Part shown: piece after piece, positions 17,601 to 28,608 of the stretch
How the letters are laid out: every line of letters starts with the position of its first letter
Numbering within the stretch: position 1 is the stretch's first letter
Source: Punica granatum
Lineage: Eukaryota; Streptophyta; Magnoliopsida; Myrtales; Lythraceae
Direction of reading: 5' to 3'
NCBI RefSeq assembly: GCF_007655135.1
Contig: NC_045128.1
Span: 13,966,230-14,030,229 of the forward strand
DNA: 64,000 bases
Notes under the pieces: generated by a model
The model's database searches: none
What the model was told of the DNA's origin: nothing
The model's input: the letters and a program-made list of their open reading frames with translations, nothing else
Position numbers and translations under genes: made by a program

Positions 17601-19252
17601 CCAACAATTTGAGATAATACTTAGCTTCATAAGAACGAGGTGCCTTTATTGACTCTTTTTTCTCACATCCCATGGACAAGCTAATACATAATTCCTGATT
17701 TGGTAGCTAAAAGTACTCGGTTGTGGTTGTGAGAACAGGAAGAAACAGAGCATGTATGGTCATAGTGGATGAAAGGCAGGGTGGAAGAAACCCTCTCCTC
17801 TAATATAGAAGCAAAACCAACTCTTCAGGCACTAATTTTCTCTTTTAGAATATGTAAGAGAGCAAAGGCTCTAAAGGGTGATAGCCCAATTGTTAATGTC
17901 CATTCTTTCTCGTTATGATCCCTCTAACTAATCTATGGTGCAGACCAGAATTTGATTGAATAAATCTCTGTTTGTTCCCAGGAAATTACTGTAGACACTG
18001 AAAATAAGAAACAGATTGACAGTAACAGAAGTTCGCTGAATATAGACCATAGATTGCATAATATTAAAGTATGATTAAACAAGCTGGAAGATAATTGAAA
18101 CTTGACTCACTTACTGGTTCTGACAGACAATTTCGCTGCACCAACTTCTCAACCAGGAAAGCAGCAAGGGGGAAAATGGGAAGACTAAGGCTGCACCAAG
18201 AAGCGCAATTAAATAACTTAGGAAAGAAAGTCTCATTACAATAAATTACAGTAACTGGAACAACCAAGAACCTACCAACACATGAAGAGTGGCCAGTCTC
18301 TTAATGATCTCGAACTGAACCAAAAACCAGTCTTTATTAACCAACCATACTGCCACAGAGACAGAAAAATAAGCCCACCAAACGAAAGAAGAAACAAATA
18401 CTCTTCCTTGATGAACCCTTAATTTGCTGTAAGTAAGATGAAAAGTGACGAGCACCATATTATTTCACTATATGTGAGAATAGAGGGAAAGGATATAGTG
18501 GCAAACCTTCATTAGATTCTCGATGATAAGTCTGCTGTTTACAGCAACAAGAACAACTATACAGAGGTTGAAGAGACCCGCGTGACTCTGCCACAAAAAA
18601 TATCAAACGAGGTGATACTGATCTTCACTTATATAAAGCTGAAAAACGACACCCCATAAAAGGGAGGCACTTCCCGATCGCCATATGAAACCTCATGACT
18701 TGGCCCCAATACAAAAAAAACTAGCTAAAATCCAATAACTAAGTGACAGCTTTCTTGACGTTAAGAGAATAGTCAATCAAGAAATGATTAGTCTCCGGTG
18801 AGACTTGTGTCTCTCACGTTACTAACCTGCTTGAAGATATTACTAGAACTAAGAGGGCTCTCCTTCACTTTCCGGTGAGCTGGAGACGATGCACGGTAGG
18901 CGAACTTGACGGCATGCTCCAATCCCGATTTCTCACCGGAAACACCAATCTTCTCATCCTTAACACTACCGCCATCGCTAACAGAATTCGCGGAATCCAC
19001 AGAGCCATGGTCAGCACCGAGGCTGCGAGGATCGTTGCCGTCGTCGGAGCTAGGTGACGGTGAAGCCTCGCAGCTGCGATCGCACAAATCCTTGACCAGA
19101 TTCTCCGACTCGAACGCAGACACAGAAGCTGCAGCTGCAGGCGCGGGGGCGTGCCGTCGCCTGAGGGAGGAGGTGGGCGGATCTGAGTCGGCGCTGAGGC
19201 TGGAAGCGGAATCCGCGGCGCCTAAGCTCTCGTTGCCGTCGGAGGTCGCCAT
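13905..19252 (-). CDS. DGAT1: acyl-CoA:diacylglycerol O-acyltransferase 1 (DGAT1), 16 coding exons
   Basis: Membrane-bound O-acyltransferase of the endoplasmic reticulum that acylates diacylglycerol to triacylglycerol, the committed step of seed-oil synthesis. Coding exons, 5' to 3': 18827-19252, 18507-18587, 18276-18349, 18115-18190, 17405-17472, 17183-17306, 16926-17024, 16141-16242, 15920-16056, 15652-15733, 15521-15541, 15056-15118, 14712-14759, 14343-14405, 14126-14179, 13905-14012. They join in frame to 541 residues; sixteen exons is the number known for Arabidopsis DGAT1. Family marks seen are [55 protein letters not shown], and the catalytic-histidine segment SAVFHE. The end is [11 protein letters not shown] plus a short tail. 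The first 140 or so residues are hydrophilic and Ser/Ala-rich, as in other plant DGAT1s. An in-frame ATG 30 codons upstream (19342) exists; I prefer 19252 because MATSDGNES fits family N termini. Confidence 0.96.
14630..14666 (+). repeat. 37-base poly-G run inside a DGAT1 intron
   Basis: An uninterrupted run of 37 G on the plus strand (C on the transcript strand) in the intron 14406-14711. The donor at 14711 is 45 bases away. Flanks are also G-rich (aagggaaggggaggg). Its exact length is doubtful because such runs are error-prone in sequencing. Confidence 0.9.
15192..15294. repeat. 51-bp tandem duplication in a DGAT1 intron
   Basis: TAGATTCATCACATCATCTA through GAGATATATTTA occurs at 15192 and again at 15243, period 51, nearly identical (one clear difference, catgcgg versus cacgcgg). 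It lies inside the intron 15119-15520. Confidence 0.9.
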
Positions 19253-19540
19253 CCGGATTGTTGACGAAAAGGTTCCGGCGTGGGAGCTGAAGAGAGGAGC
19301 AGAGAGAGAGAGAGGGGTGACGTGCGGAAATGGCTCATGCAACTGACAGAGTCCGCCGCGCCGATAACAGACGGACAGACGGGGAGAGAGAGAGAGAGTG
19401 GCGAGGAAGAAGAAGAGAAGATTCTGCGAAGTGGCGGTGATTGAATGGAAAAGCTAAGCGGTCTTTTCCATTAACTAATTTTGGTCATATTAAAAAAATA
19501 AGTTAAGACTAAATAATAATGTTTTAAATTAACATTATTA

Positions 19541-19690
19541 GTTCAGGTGGGTGGCACTATTCCTTTTCAGTAATTTCGGATTTGAGTCACGAGGAAAATC
19601 TACAATTAGCGAGACCTATCACTTGTCCCTAGTGAATCGCCGGTCGAACTGGATTAATTGGGAATGGAGTATGGATCCCGAAGCGCATGC
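19541..19690 (+). repeat. possible SINE-like, tRNA-derived repeat
   Basis: Has a box-A-like GTTCAGGTGGGTGGCAC and, about 40 bases on, a box-B-like GGATTTGAGTC, followed by a body ending in an A-rich stretch (cttaaaaaatgaaat). No second copy was seen in the window, so this is tentative. Confidence 0.3.
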
Positions 19691-21534
19691 TTAAAAAATG
19701 AAATTATGTAATAATAATTAATATAATAGTCAATTTGTTTTTCTATCTGAATTTGCTTTCTTTTTTGGGGAAAATATTTTGTTTTGATCGAGTTGTATAT
19801 GTTATCTTTGCGGCTAAAAATTAAAGTAATGGGAATCTCTAATAATGATAATAAGTTCGAGCAAAAATTAATAATAATAATTATTATAATTATAATTAGC
19901 GGCTTTTATTATTATAACATATATGATTTTGGGTCCGTTTAATGGAGATAGGCGAGTGGTTGGGGTTTTCCCTCCCCAGCCACTTTCTTTTATTTTTTTA
20001 AAATTTTTAAAACTATAATATTAATATGTATTAATAATGAAGGTGTTCGAATTTCGATCGACTATTTTCCACAACTCTCATGAACACCCTAGAAGTTGAT
20101 CGAATAATTATAATCCGGCCACACGCTTCTTTTGTTGGTTTTACTGATCCAGTGTTCAAGCTTCAGTCAACTATTTATGTGTTTTTTTATATAACGAAAG
20201 CTATTCAAATTTCAACCGATTATTTTTCACAACTTCCATGAACACCGTAAAGTTCATGGGACAATTATAATTCGACCACACACTTTTTTATAATGAAGGG
20301 TTCTAAATTTCATTGATTATTCCCCACAAGTTCACGTGACATATTATAATTCGACCCATATAAGTACAAGGTGCCCGATATGAAGTATTAATCTTGTACG
20401 ATTTAGGATGTATCTAGACATTTTCGTCATCATTGTTTTTACTACTTTTCTCATATTCTTAATTAGTTCTTGAAATATTTTCTCTTCTTTTCATAAGTAT
20501 AGGGGAGAATATAGATGTGCCATACTTAATAATATAAAAACCTATTAATAAAGAATAATAATTATTTTTGACAAAAAAATAACGACTGACTTAACGTTAT
20601 AATTAAAATTATAAGGATATATGATACATCAATTAAAAAAAGTACAAATTAGGTTATACAAAAGAAAAGTAGCTCAATAAGGGGTAACTTCAAGTAATTT
20701 TTTTTTCTTATCCTATCAAAATATTTGTTCTCGGCAAATGTGGGTGTTAACAGAGAGGGACTTATTTCTTTGGACATTAATTAATTTAATAGATCATATA
20801 TGTGGTTTCTTGAGATTTAATAAGATTTTCTAAATATAATGTAGTTTATTTATTACTTTTGTTATAGTAATAGATGTCCGAAACTAATTTTGAGTACAAT
20901 ATACTTTTTGGTGTGCACTCCGGTTACATAATAAGTCATGACAAATATTGATTGAGAAAATGGCATAATAAAATAGAACATAGCTTTACAACAATTAAAA
21001 GTAAATTTTAAACAAAACATAAACAGAGATGTTGTATAGCATATATTAATCAATATATCATATTAGAAATCTAAAGTTCTTTTAAGAATTAAGGCTATTA
21101 ATATATGTTGAGATTATGGGTTATATCGAGTATCATATAAATTAAATCACATAATTATAGATCGAATAAGCCTTTACTTTCGTGACAACGCACCGGCACT
21201 TTACCCTAGAGTAACTTATATGAGAGAATAGCTACAACTTTGAAAGCAATTATCATGAGCTCATCCATGGTACCCATTGTTTATTAATTATGGAATTAAT
21301 TATAAGTCAAATTCTTTGTTTTTTTTTCCCAAATCAATGACCGTGAGTAGTACTAAGTTTTAAGGAAATTTGAGCTGCTTGGGATGGAGATTACCCATTA
21401 CCCATTTGGATAGGGATTAGGGGAGCTTCTTTAAGAAACTATCCCAATCTTTTGTAAGCTGCTGGATCGACTTTTGATGGAATATTAGTCATAGAAAGTT
21501 AATCTAAAATATTCAAACAAACAACACATCAAAA
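19691..21534. other. intergenic, no gene recognised
   Basis: AT-rich, short open frames only. Around 20040-20330 an internal motif (cgaatttcgatcgactattttccacaac...catgaacacc) recurs three times with divergence, suggesting an old local duplication. Confidence 0.45.
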
Positions 21535-21665
21535 GGGGTTGTAGCGTAGTGTCGCAGATCGCAGGTTCGATATTTAGTAGAACTACCTCTATACCTTTAT
21601 TAATTATTTAGAATTTCTCTTTCATTGTTTTAGATTTTGAGCCTCATTTGTAATCGAAAAAAATA
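21535..21665 (+). mobile_element. tRNA-derived SINE, intact copy
   Basis: Pol III-like promoter with box A TAGCGTAGTGT (21542-) and box B GGTTCGATAT, then a body (TTTAGTAGAACTAC...) ending in an A-rich tail. A second copy of the same family, cut in two by a large insertion, lies at 33245-33306 plus 51205-51300. Alignment of the two supports the family and its length of about 130 bp. Confidence 0.7.
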
Positions 21666-22030
21666 AATATTCAAACATATAAGGGATGCCTTTTCAAGGA
21701 GTCGGATCGGCTTTTACATAAATAAATGTCGAGTCTCGAATTTTTTGAGTTGAGCTTTTTTCCAACTATGAAACCTGCCCGAGAACCAAATAAAAATATA
21801 AAAAATTCGCCCTCTAACCATGAGATCTAGATGGAGAATTAACAGAGGTTCATACATATTAGCGATTATTTGAATTTAGAGCAAATATTAGACCTGTTTA
21901 TGCAATTAATTTAATTCTTTATTAAAAGGTAGTTTCATCATTGATAAAAATTCAAATATCTTATTAGAAAATTGGAGAGCAACTCGCAATAGGTAGGGAA
22001 TTTTCAATATAATTTTAGTTTTCGAATTGC

Positions 22031-22280
22031 ACATGCGAGCTAAAGTGTGACTTTATGTAAATTATTTTCGGTGTTACGCCTCATAGTTTTTAAGATATTA
22101 ATTTATTATCTAATATAACTGTATTAATTTTGTGGAGCAAATTATAGTTTTGAACATGCGAGCTAAAGTGTGACTTTATGTAAATTATTTTCGGTGTTAC
22201 GCCTCATAGTTTTTAAGATATTAATTTATTATCTAATATAACTGTATTAATTTTGTGGAGCAAATTATAGTTTTGAACAT
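22031..22280. repeat. 123-bp tandem duplication, 2 near-identical copies
   Basis: ACATGCGAGCTAAAGTGTGA starts at 22031 and again at 22154. The intervening 123 bases are repeated with no difference that I can see, so the duplication is recent. Confidence 0.92.
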
Positions 22281-23447
22281 ATATTTGAAGAAAGACCGCG
22301 TATGGCGAGAGAGATGGGACAAGAGAGGGAGAGGGAAAAAGCCATGGGAATAGTGAGTAATTGGCGGTCAAAGAAAAAGCTTATAATTACATACAAAGCA
22401 CTATAGATAATATATATATATATATATATATATTAACAATTAAATGCATTAGATTAATACCCTTGCTATGTATAGGTTTTATCAAATCTCATCTGAGATT
22501 ATTTTGTCCCTTTATTTCATATTCTCCTACACATAATTAAATTTTCCGTCACTTTCTTGTAACAAAAAGTTAATAGGTATTGTAAAAATTAATGAAAAAA
22601 TAATTTATATATTTTTTTTTATAAATGCACAAGGTTAAATTTGAGCGAAGGAGAAAATGAAAAAAATGAAAAAAAGTAGAAGGAAGTGAGGTAATTATTG
22701 CAGTGAACTTACTATCATGTTCTGATGACTTTCGTAAATTGAAATATCAAACATCAATAGTATGATATTCCGAGAATAAAAAAGTGAGATGAGTGGCTCT
22801 TTTCGATATTTATAATTATATAGGTAAATATATAAATATATCGATAAAATTCATGCAATGTACTGAATAAAATAATATAGTAGATAAACCATATATGGAA
22901 ATGTAAAAGAATCCATACTCATCACTTCGATATTCCTAGACAACTTCTTTTTTTCTTTTTCTTTATTAAGATAAGAAGTGAATAAGTAGTCATCGCTTTA
23001 TCGTTATCTAATATTCTATTCCCCATGCGCGGATGGAATATCGATACTATGCTTTAGTCGTTAGAGTGTTCTCAATTGAACATCGTTTTACTAAAAGTAG
23101 AGATCACTCCCAAAAGTTCCAGCTTAGGAAAGCTTCTCGAATAAGGAGGAGAAACTATATATACATATTCGTAGGCAGTAGCAGTTCCATGTTAAGCAAA
23201 ATAACTAAAAACCATATCATCAGTGACTTAGAAGATGATGTTCGATTCCATAAGCGTAGTGGTACCGTGCGATATATATAATTGGTATGAATCATCAAGG
23301 CAATGTATAATCAAGATAACTTAGTAATATCTTGGTCCCTCCCATTTTATAAGAGTAGTAACTTGGAGTGGCGCAAATTAGATTGGTCGCTACTTGCACA
23401 GGCCAACAAGTGAACAAGTTTGACCTGCTATCACTAATCTATCTATA

Positions 23448-24050
23448 AATATATAAAAGCAGAACACCAGAATCGTGAGAAGCATTATTTGAAAACCCTC
23501 AGCTCTTGGTAAAATGTCCCTGATTGCTCGAATTATTCTATTTGATAACCTTCAGCTCCATATAAATTGACTTTTCATTTTTAGTTAGATGAACTTATAC
23601 TATATGTTATTGGTGTTATCTTTAACAAATGTTAAAAATTTGTCTAGATTATTTGCATGTAATAATATACTTTATCGAAATACGTGATATACTTCAAATT
23701 CAATTGGTTAAAATCTCTATAAATACCCAACAAAATCCATTTTACCTATCGTCTTTCTATTAGTTATGCTTTTTTTTTCTTAGAACTTATGCATATATAA
23801 GTAGATTGTTTGCTTTATATGTTTAGAATACGTGTTTGTTTATTGTGATTATGGTTTTATTTATATAGCTGCCTTTTTTATATATATTTTTATCCATTTC
23901 GTTTATAAGTAACATGTGTTGATTCACTATTTTGTAAAAAAGAAGAAAAACTATTGCGCAATGCGTGAGAATCAACTAATATTTATAGCTCATGAACAAG
24001 TTTGACCCAAAGGTTTTCTAGTTACTAGATGCAAGGCACGTGCACATGCA
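23448..24050 (+). repeat. dispersed non-autonomous repeat, copy 1
   Basis: Shares a long diverged block with 51905-52250: ATATATAAAAG, then tatttg/tttat plus AACC-CT, then GTGAATTGAC/ATAAATTGAC, TTTTAGTTA-ATGAAC, TATTGGTGTTAT and TGTAATAATATA, in the same order and orientation. The end is marked by a CACGTG-containing motif (tagatgcaaggcacgtgcaca). No coding capacity. Confidence 0.5.
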
Positions 24051-24356
24051 CACTCTAGATTCGTCGGGCATATAAAAAAAATAACATCCATTATTGGAAT
24101 GGATATATAGGTAAGACAATTTCTTTAGTGACTAGCTCTCTATAAAAACAATAGAAGCATTCTTTCTAATCATACAATCTACTTCTAAAAATATGCAACT
24201 TTAGTACATTAATGCACATGAGATACCTTAATGCCCGGCATGTATGTATGGTGCCGAAACTGCTTAGGCTTGTACAAGTACTATAGCTGGCAGTGCTGAT
24301 ACTTCTAAATTTTGTTAACTGCTAGCCTTTTCATCCGTGACATAATGCGTTGATAA

Positions 24357-24402
24357 TGCAAATTCAAAAACAATTGGTGCAAATTCAAAAACAATTGGTG
24401 CA
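24357..24402. repeat. 21-bp direct repeat, 2 copies
   Basis: GCAAATTCAAAAACAATTGGT is present twice in tandem, just before the importin-like exon. This local slippage product may explain why the upstream exon is short. Confidence 0.85.
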
Positions 24403-24710
24403 AGATGATGCTTTGACTACTTTGGCATCAGTTGCCAATTTAGCTCAAGTATGCTTCTCCTGTGGTCTGCTAGTAGTTTTTCTTGTGGTTGCTTCGTCTA
24501 TGTAATCTATTATATCTATCCGGGTACAATCATAGATGGATTGCCTAACTGCAGGAGCACTACCCAAACTACTTTGTTGATGTCATGCAATGCCTATCAG
24601 AGATTTTGGCGAGAGCAACTGATAAGATGCCCCGTGCCAAAGTAATCAAGTGCATTAGCATTGTCGGCAACGCAGTTGGAGAGGATAATTTTAGGGGCTA
24701 TGTTAATGAG
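24395..24710 (+). pseudogene. importin-5 (karyopherin beta-3)-like gene fragment
   Basis: Two exon-like segments resemble consecutive HEAT-repeat regions of plant importin-5. The first, 24395-24448, reads LVQDDALTTLASVANLAQ (family: VQEGALTALASVADSSQ) and is followed by a GT donor. The second begins after CTGCAG at 24555 and reads EHYPNYFVDVMQ..., then ATDKMPRAKVIKCISIVGNA and VGEDNFR (family: RAKxMECISLVGMAVGxDKFR). The similarity fades after about 24710. The rest of this long (over 1,000 residue) nuclear import receptor is absent, so this is an isolated genomic fragment that keeps an intron and is therefore not a retrocopy. I infer it is non-functional. Confidence 0.75.
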
Positions 24711-25069
24711 GTAGGGAAGGAATTGGTTGTCAACTTGTTATCAGTCAATGAGGCAATGAGCCAATCCTTTCTGACAACAAGTTGTCAACCGATTATCAGT
24801 ATACGAAAAGGCAAATTATTGTTTACAATAATAACAGGAATTTGCTTAATTAGCTTGCAATTGAGCAAAGTATTAACAATGCATACTTGAGATTAGGCTA
24901 CAAATTAGTATGGAAAAATGAAGGCATGTGGCATGAATTTGTTCTCGATTTTTAAAAGTTGAATATTTTTTTGAAAATAGTTGATCAGAAGAACGTATTG
25001 CCAAGGAATCCATTACAAAGAACTACGTGATAGAGTTGTATAACTGACGCCATATGAAGGAGAAGATCA

Positions 25070-25364
25070 TGTTGAGTTATGAAGCCTGAAGTACTGTGAT
25101 TCCGGATTGAGAGCGGCGATGTAATTTTGTTCTGTTTTTCAGTTTGGCCCATTGGTGATGTAATTAGGGTTTGCTCCCTTTATAAATAGCAGCTTATATC
25201 TCTTGTAATCCTAACTAAAAAAAAAAGAGAGTAGAATACCTAGCTTGGCGGCGCCCCTAGACGTAGTCAGAATTTCTTCTCTGACGAATTGGGTAATCAA
25301 TTTCGTGTGTCCTTTTTTGCTTTTTGTTCATATTTTCTTTTATTATTGTATATTTTTCGTAACA
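25070..25364 (+). mobile_element. solo LTR, 295 bp, TSD GATCA
   Basis: Begins TGTTGAGTTATG and ends ...TTTTTCGTAACA, with identical 5-base flanks GATCA (25065-25069 and 25365-25369). Inside are a TATA box (TATAAATAG near 25180) and a polyadenylation-like tail region (CTTGTAATCC). No second LTR, primer-binding site or coding region is nearby, so the internal part was lost by LTR-LTR recombination. Orientation is taken from the TATA box. It is probably Copia-like, but this is not certain. Confidence 0.8.
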
Positions 25365-25369
25365 GATCA

Positions 25370-26429
25370 GGTAGAGGAAAAAATTATGGTATCATATTTT
25401 ACTTATGTATCGTTAACTTATGAGTCAAATGGTTGTATAAGTTATTAGTTATGCATATTATTTTGCTTTCATTTGTTATGGGAAAGCATTTTCGAACATT
25501 TAATTTAAAATTGATTAATTAAAAAGGATTTTAACGTCATATATCTCATAGTATGTCCCATTTATCAAGTATGTCCCATTTATCAAATCTATCATATAGT
25601 TTAAAAATTATTCAAAAAGACCCTTGATTTGTATATTGTTCCATATCTATCCCGGCTTCAAGTTTTTCGTCAGTTTTTAACGGTGTTACTAACGCGGCTC
25701 GTTTTACGTTTAACAACGCCTACATGAAAAATTGAGACGTCAACAAATTTGACGGAAAACTTGATGCCATGATAGATCTGGAACAACTTGCAAAACATAG
25801 GTCATTTCGGGTAATTTTTAGACCATGATATGAGGCGTTAAAACCCCTAATTAAAAAGATTAAAACGCAATCACATGTGCAACACGAAATTTAAATGACT
25901 AATTTAAAAGAAATATAGCAAGAATATCATATTTAGAGAGGACCAGCAAACAATGGCCTGTTGTCAAATCAGGGGTTCATTTCTCTTTTTTTTTTTTTAG
26001 GTGGATTGCATTTCTCTTTTCCATACTCTATCTATTTAATAGTGGAATAACATTCGAAAGAATATCTTACCTTATCCCAGTCGTCATCTTTCTTAGCACT
26101 ATCGATCCCATTATCGACTTCTACCTTTGTGCCGTCCACCCCCAGTTTCAGCTTCTTATAGCTAAATCAATTTGGTTTCACGATGCTGCAATTGCTTTCT
26201 GTATAATCTACAAACTTCTTGTAATTAACATAATTACTTGTCTTCATCAAATTCCCTTTAAAGTGAATATGTTCCACTGACCTTGCTTTTCAAACGGGAC
26301 GACTTCGTCCCCTAATTGAGCAGATCTCATTCCGCATTCCATCACAGGATTTCCCTCTTACTACTATTTGGCTACTTTTTGGAAGGCTTTTGTAGACGAA
26401 GTTGTACATAGCACACCGACCGGATTGCT
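25370..26429. other. intergenic, no gene recognised
   Basis: The first part is AT-rich without coding signal. From about 26060 to 26430 the composition is more gene-like and the minus strand has short open stretches, but I recognise no family. This segment continues at 27917 across the LTR element described next. Confidence 0.4.
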
Positions 26430-26434
26430 TTTGT

Positions 26435-27911
26435 TGTTGGGAATTGAACACCATATATATGTGGTAAAGCCCTTCAGGAGGGAAACATCCACATATAGAA
26501 TAGGGAATCCACTATACAATAATTAGGAGATTACAATTCTCAAAAATGTTTTTCAACCCAACTTCTATTACAAGCCCATATCGAGAAGTCTACAATCTCT
26601 CATTCTCTCTCGTTCATCTTCTCACTCTAAGCCTAGAGTCTCTGAGAAGACATATTAGATAATCCCAAAGATATTACACTATCACCTATCCAGGTAGTTA
26701 ACTACTCTTTCAGCTTGGCCCTAAGGGCCCTAAGGCTTAGCAGCACCGAGTCAACTCTTTAACTCGTACAAGACCCCTATACATAGACCCTCAAAAGGTA
26801 TCCCCTAATATTCTCTAGAGATATTTTATTATTGCTTCCTAAGATATTTTTCCTTTTGAGTATATTCATATATTACATGAAATCTAGAAAGCAGGAAATA
26901 TAATCTCAGTAGAATCTACGATTCTAGACATTTATCTTCGATCGGTCTCATGCTCACTCCGGGGCTTTTCGGACTTAATGCTAGACATTCGAACAATCTC
27001 CCCTTTGGCTTGCAGTAAGCCAAGCTCCGCAATGGTTTGGCACGATTCACCTATTCTGTCATAGCCCTGGGCTCCCCCTCGACCTGTCTTTCGTTAGCAT
27101 GTAGTCCCATAGAATTTGTGGCCTCCCTTCAGATTATACATATGAACAAACTCTATGTTAAGCCGAGATCTGGAGCTTCCATCCAATCTCCCCTTTTCCG
27201 CCGCCATGCGAGTTGAGGGAATTAGTGTTTCTCCTCCTAGTGTTTCGTCAAGGCCACGCTGCACCAGCAATGCCCTCCAGTTTGATCCATCAACCTTCTG
27301 AATATCTAATCTTACATCGACATCTTCAATCACTTGGAACCTATGCTCTGATACCAATTATTGGGAAAGAAAGATGCCTAAAAAAGAGATATGGAAATAA
27401 GGTAGTAAATCAAACAACAAATATACGTGGTAAAACCATTCAAAAGGGAAACATCCACGGACAAAATAAGGAATCCACTAAACGATAAATATAAGATTAC
27501 AATCCTCAAAGATGTCTCTTAGCCCGATCTCATTATAAGTCCATACTGAGAACAATTTACAATCTCTTGTTCTCCTTCATTCAGCTTCGCACTCTAACTC
27601 TAGAGTCTCTGAGAATGTATCTTTGAGAATCCCGAAGGGCCTCAAGGGCCCAGGGCTTCGCAGCACCGAGGCAACTCTTTAACTAGTACAAGACCCCTAT
27701 ATATAGACCCTCGAAAGATATCCCTAATATTCTCTAGAGATATCCTATTATCCATCCCTACAATATTTTTCCTTTTGAGTATATTCACATATTACATGAA
27801 ATCCAGAAAGCAGAAAATACAATCTCAGTAGAATTTGAGATTCTAGACTTACCGATCTAGTGCTCACACTGAGTCTTCGAGTTTTCGGGCTTAATGCAAG
27901 ACATCCCGGGA
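26435..27911 (-). mobile_element. small non-autonomous LTR retrotransposon, complete, TSD TTTGT
   Basis: Two diverged direct repeats, 26435-26995 (3' LTR, 561 bp) and 27359-27911 (5' LTR, 553 bp), enclose only 363 bp. On the minus strand a perfect initiator-Met-tRNA primer-binding site TGGTATCAGAGC (27345-27356) lies two bases inside the 5' LTR, and a polypurine tract AAAGGGGAGA abuts the TGTTCG start of the 3' LTR. The 5-base flanks TTTGT (26430-26434 and 27912-27916) match as a target-site duplication. There is no gag or pol; the 87-codon open frame starting at the primer site (27094-27357, minus) is fortuitous. Total length 1,477 bp, at the upper limit for a TRIM. Confidence 0.85.
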
Positions 27912-27916
27912 TTTGT

Positions 27917-28290
27917 ATATGGCGTTGTAGTTCTTTTGCCTGGAGTTGGATAGACAATCGTGAATACAATCTCATGGAGCTCAGGAATAATCCCCTTAGA
28001 GCGAAAGCAGTTGGGTGATAGGGTCTGCCTTTCTTGACCGGTGGAATAAAATGTTTACAGAGTCTCAACTACTCTTTTTTTGTGTGTGTGCAGAATGTAG
28101 AGTGTGAACTGCTCACGATTGGCTCATCGTAAGCGCGGGACTTGCTTAGGACTAATTAGATCTTGGGATAGTTACTTTCTTCCGTCTGTACCCGCCAAAG
28201 TCGTGTTCGGCACACACCTAATGGAAATTATGGAAAATGAAATTCACAATTCAGGAGAGGAGAAAGTAACAAAAAAAGGTTTCCTTGGGG
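27917..28290. other. gap between LTR element and NMT leader
   Basis: The first 150 bases read openly on the minus strand and would join the 26.1-26.4 kb segment if the LTR element were removed. No known family was identified. A short (TG)n run is present near 28083. Confidence 0.4.
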
Positions 28291-28299
28291 TTAAAGAAC

Positions 28300-28608
28300 C
28301 AAAATAAAAAATACGGGGAGATCCTCTACAATTCTAGCATAAAGGGAGGACTGGTTGGCAAGAAACTGCCCGCAATATAAAATCGTCTCGCAGCGGAGAT
28401 TCCCATACTCAGCCATCATCCAAAGCTGTTTGGCATTTCCACAGCCGGTTTCCTTGAAAACCCCAATCGAACGAGTCCCAAAATCTTCGAAGCCAAACGC
28501 CGCAATCACTGTCTCCGGCAGATCTGCTCCGACTCTCTGCCGGAATCTCACGCCAGCCCGAGAGAGCTCACAGCTCATACTAGTTCTTCGAGCTTCGGGG
28601 TTGGACCT
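28300..28608 (+). other. probable 5' untranslated exon of the NMT gene
   Basis: This stretch is GC-richer than its surroundings and ends at a good donor (GACCT|GTGAGT, GT at 28609). A pyrimidine-rich acceptor (CATCTTTCAG) lies near 29029 and another (ATTGATCAG) near 29090, just before the NMT start codon. I infer a leader intron of about 0.4-0.5 kb. Both strands are open here (85 codons plus, 112 codons minus), but neither translation is recognisable, so I do not call a protein. No TATA box was pinned down. Confidence 0.5.

Noticed and set aside
18906..19346. 146-codon plus-strand frame
   Set aside because: Antisense of DGAT1 exon 1; the high GC of that exon keeps the opposite strand open.
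27094..27357. 87-codon minus-strand frame starting MVSEHRF
   Set aside because: It starts on the Met-tRNA primer-binding site of an LTR element, a known source of spurious gene calls.
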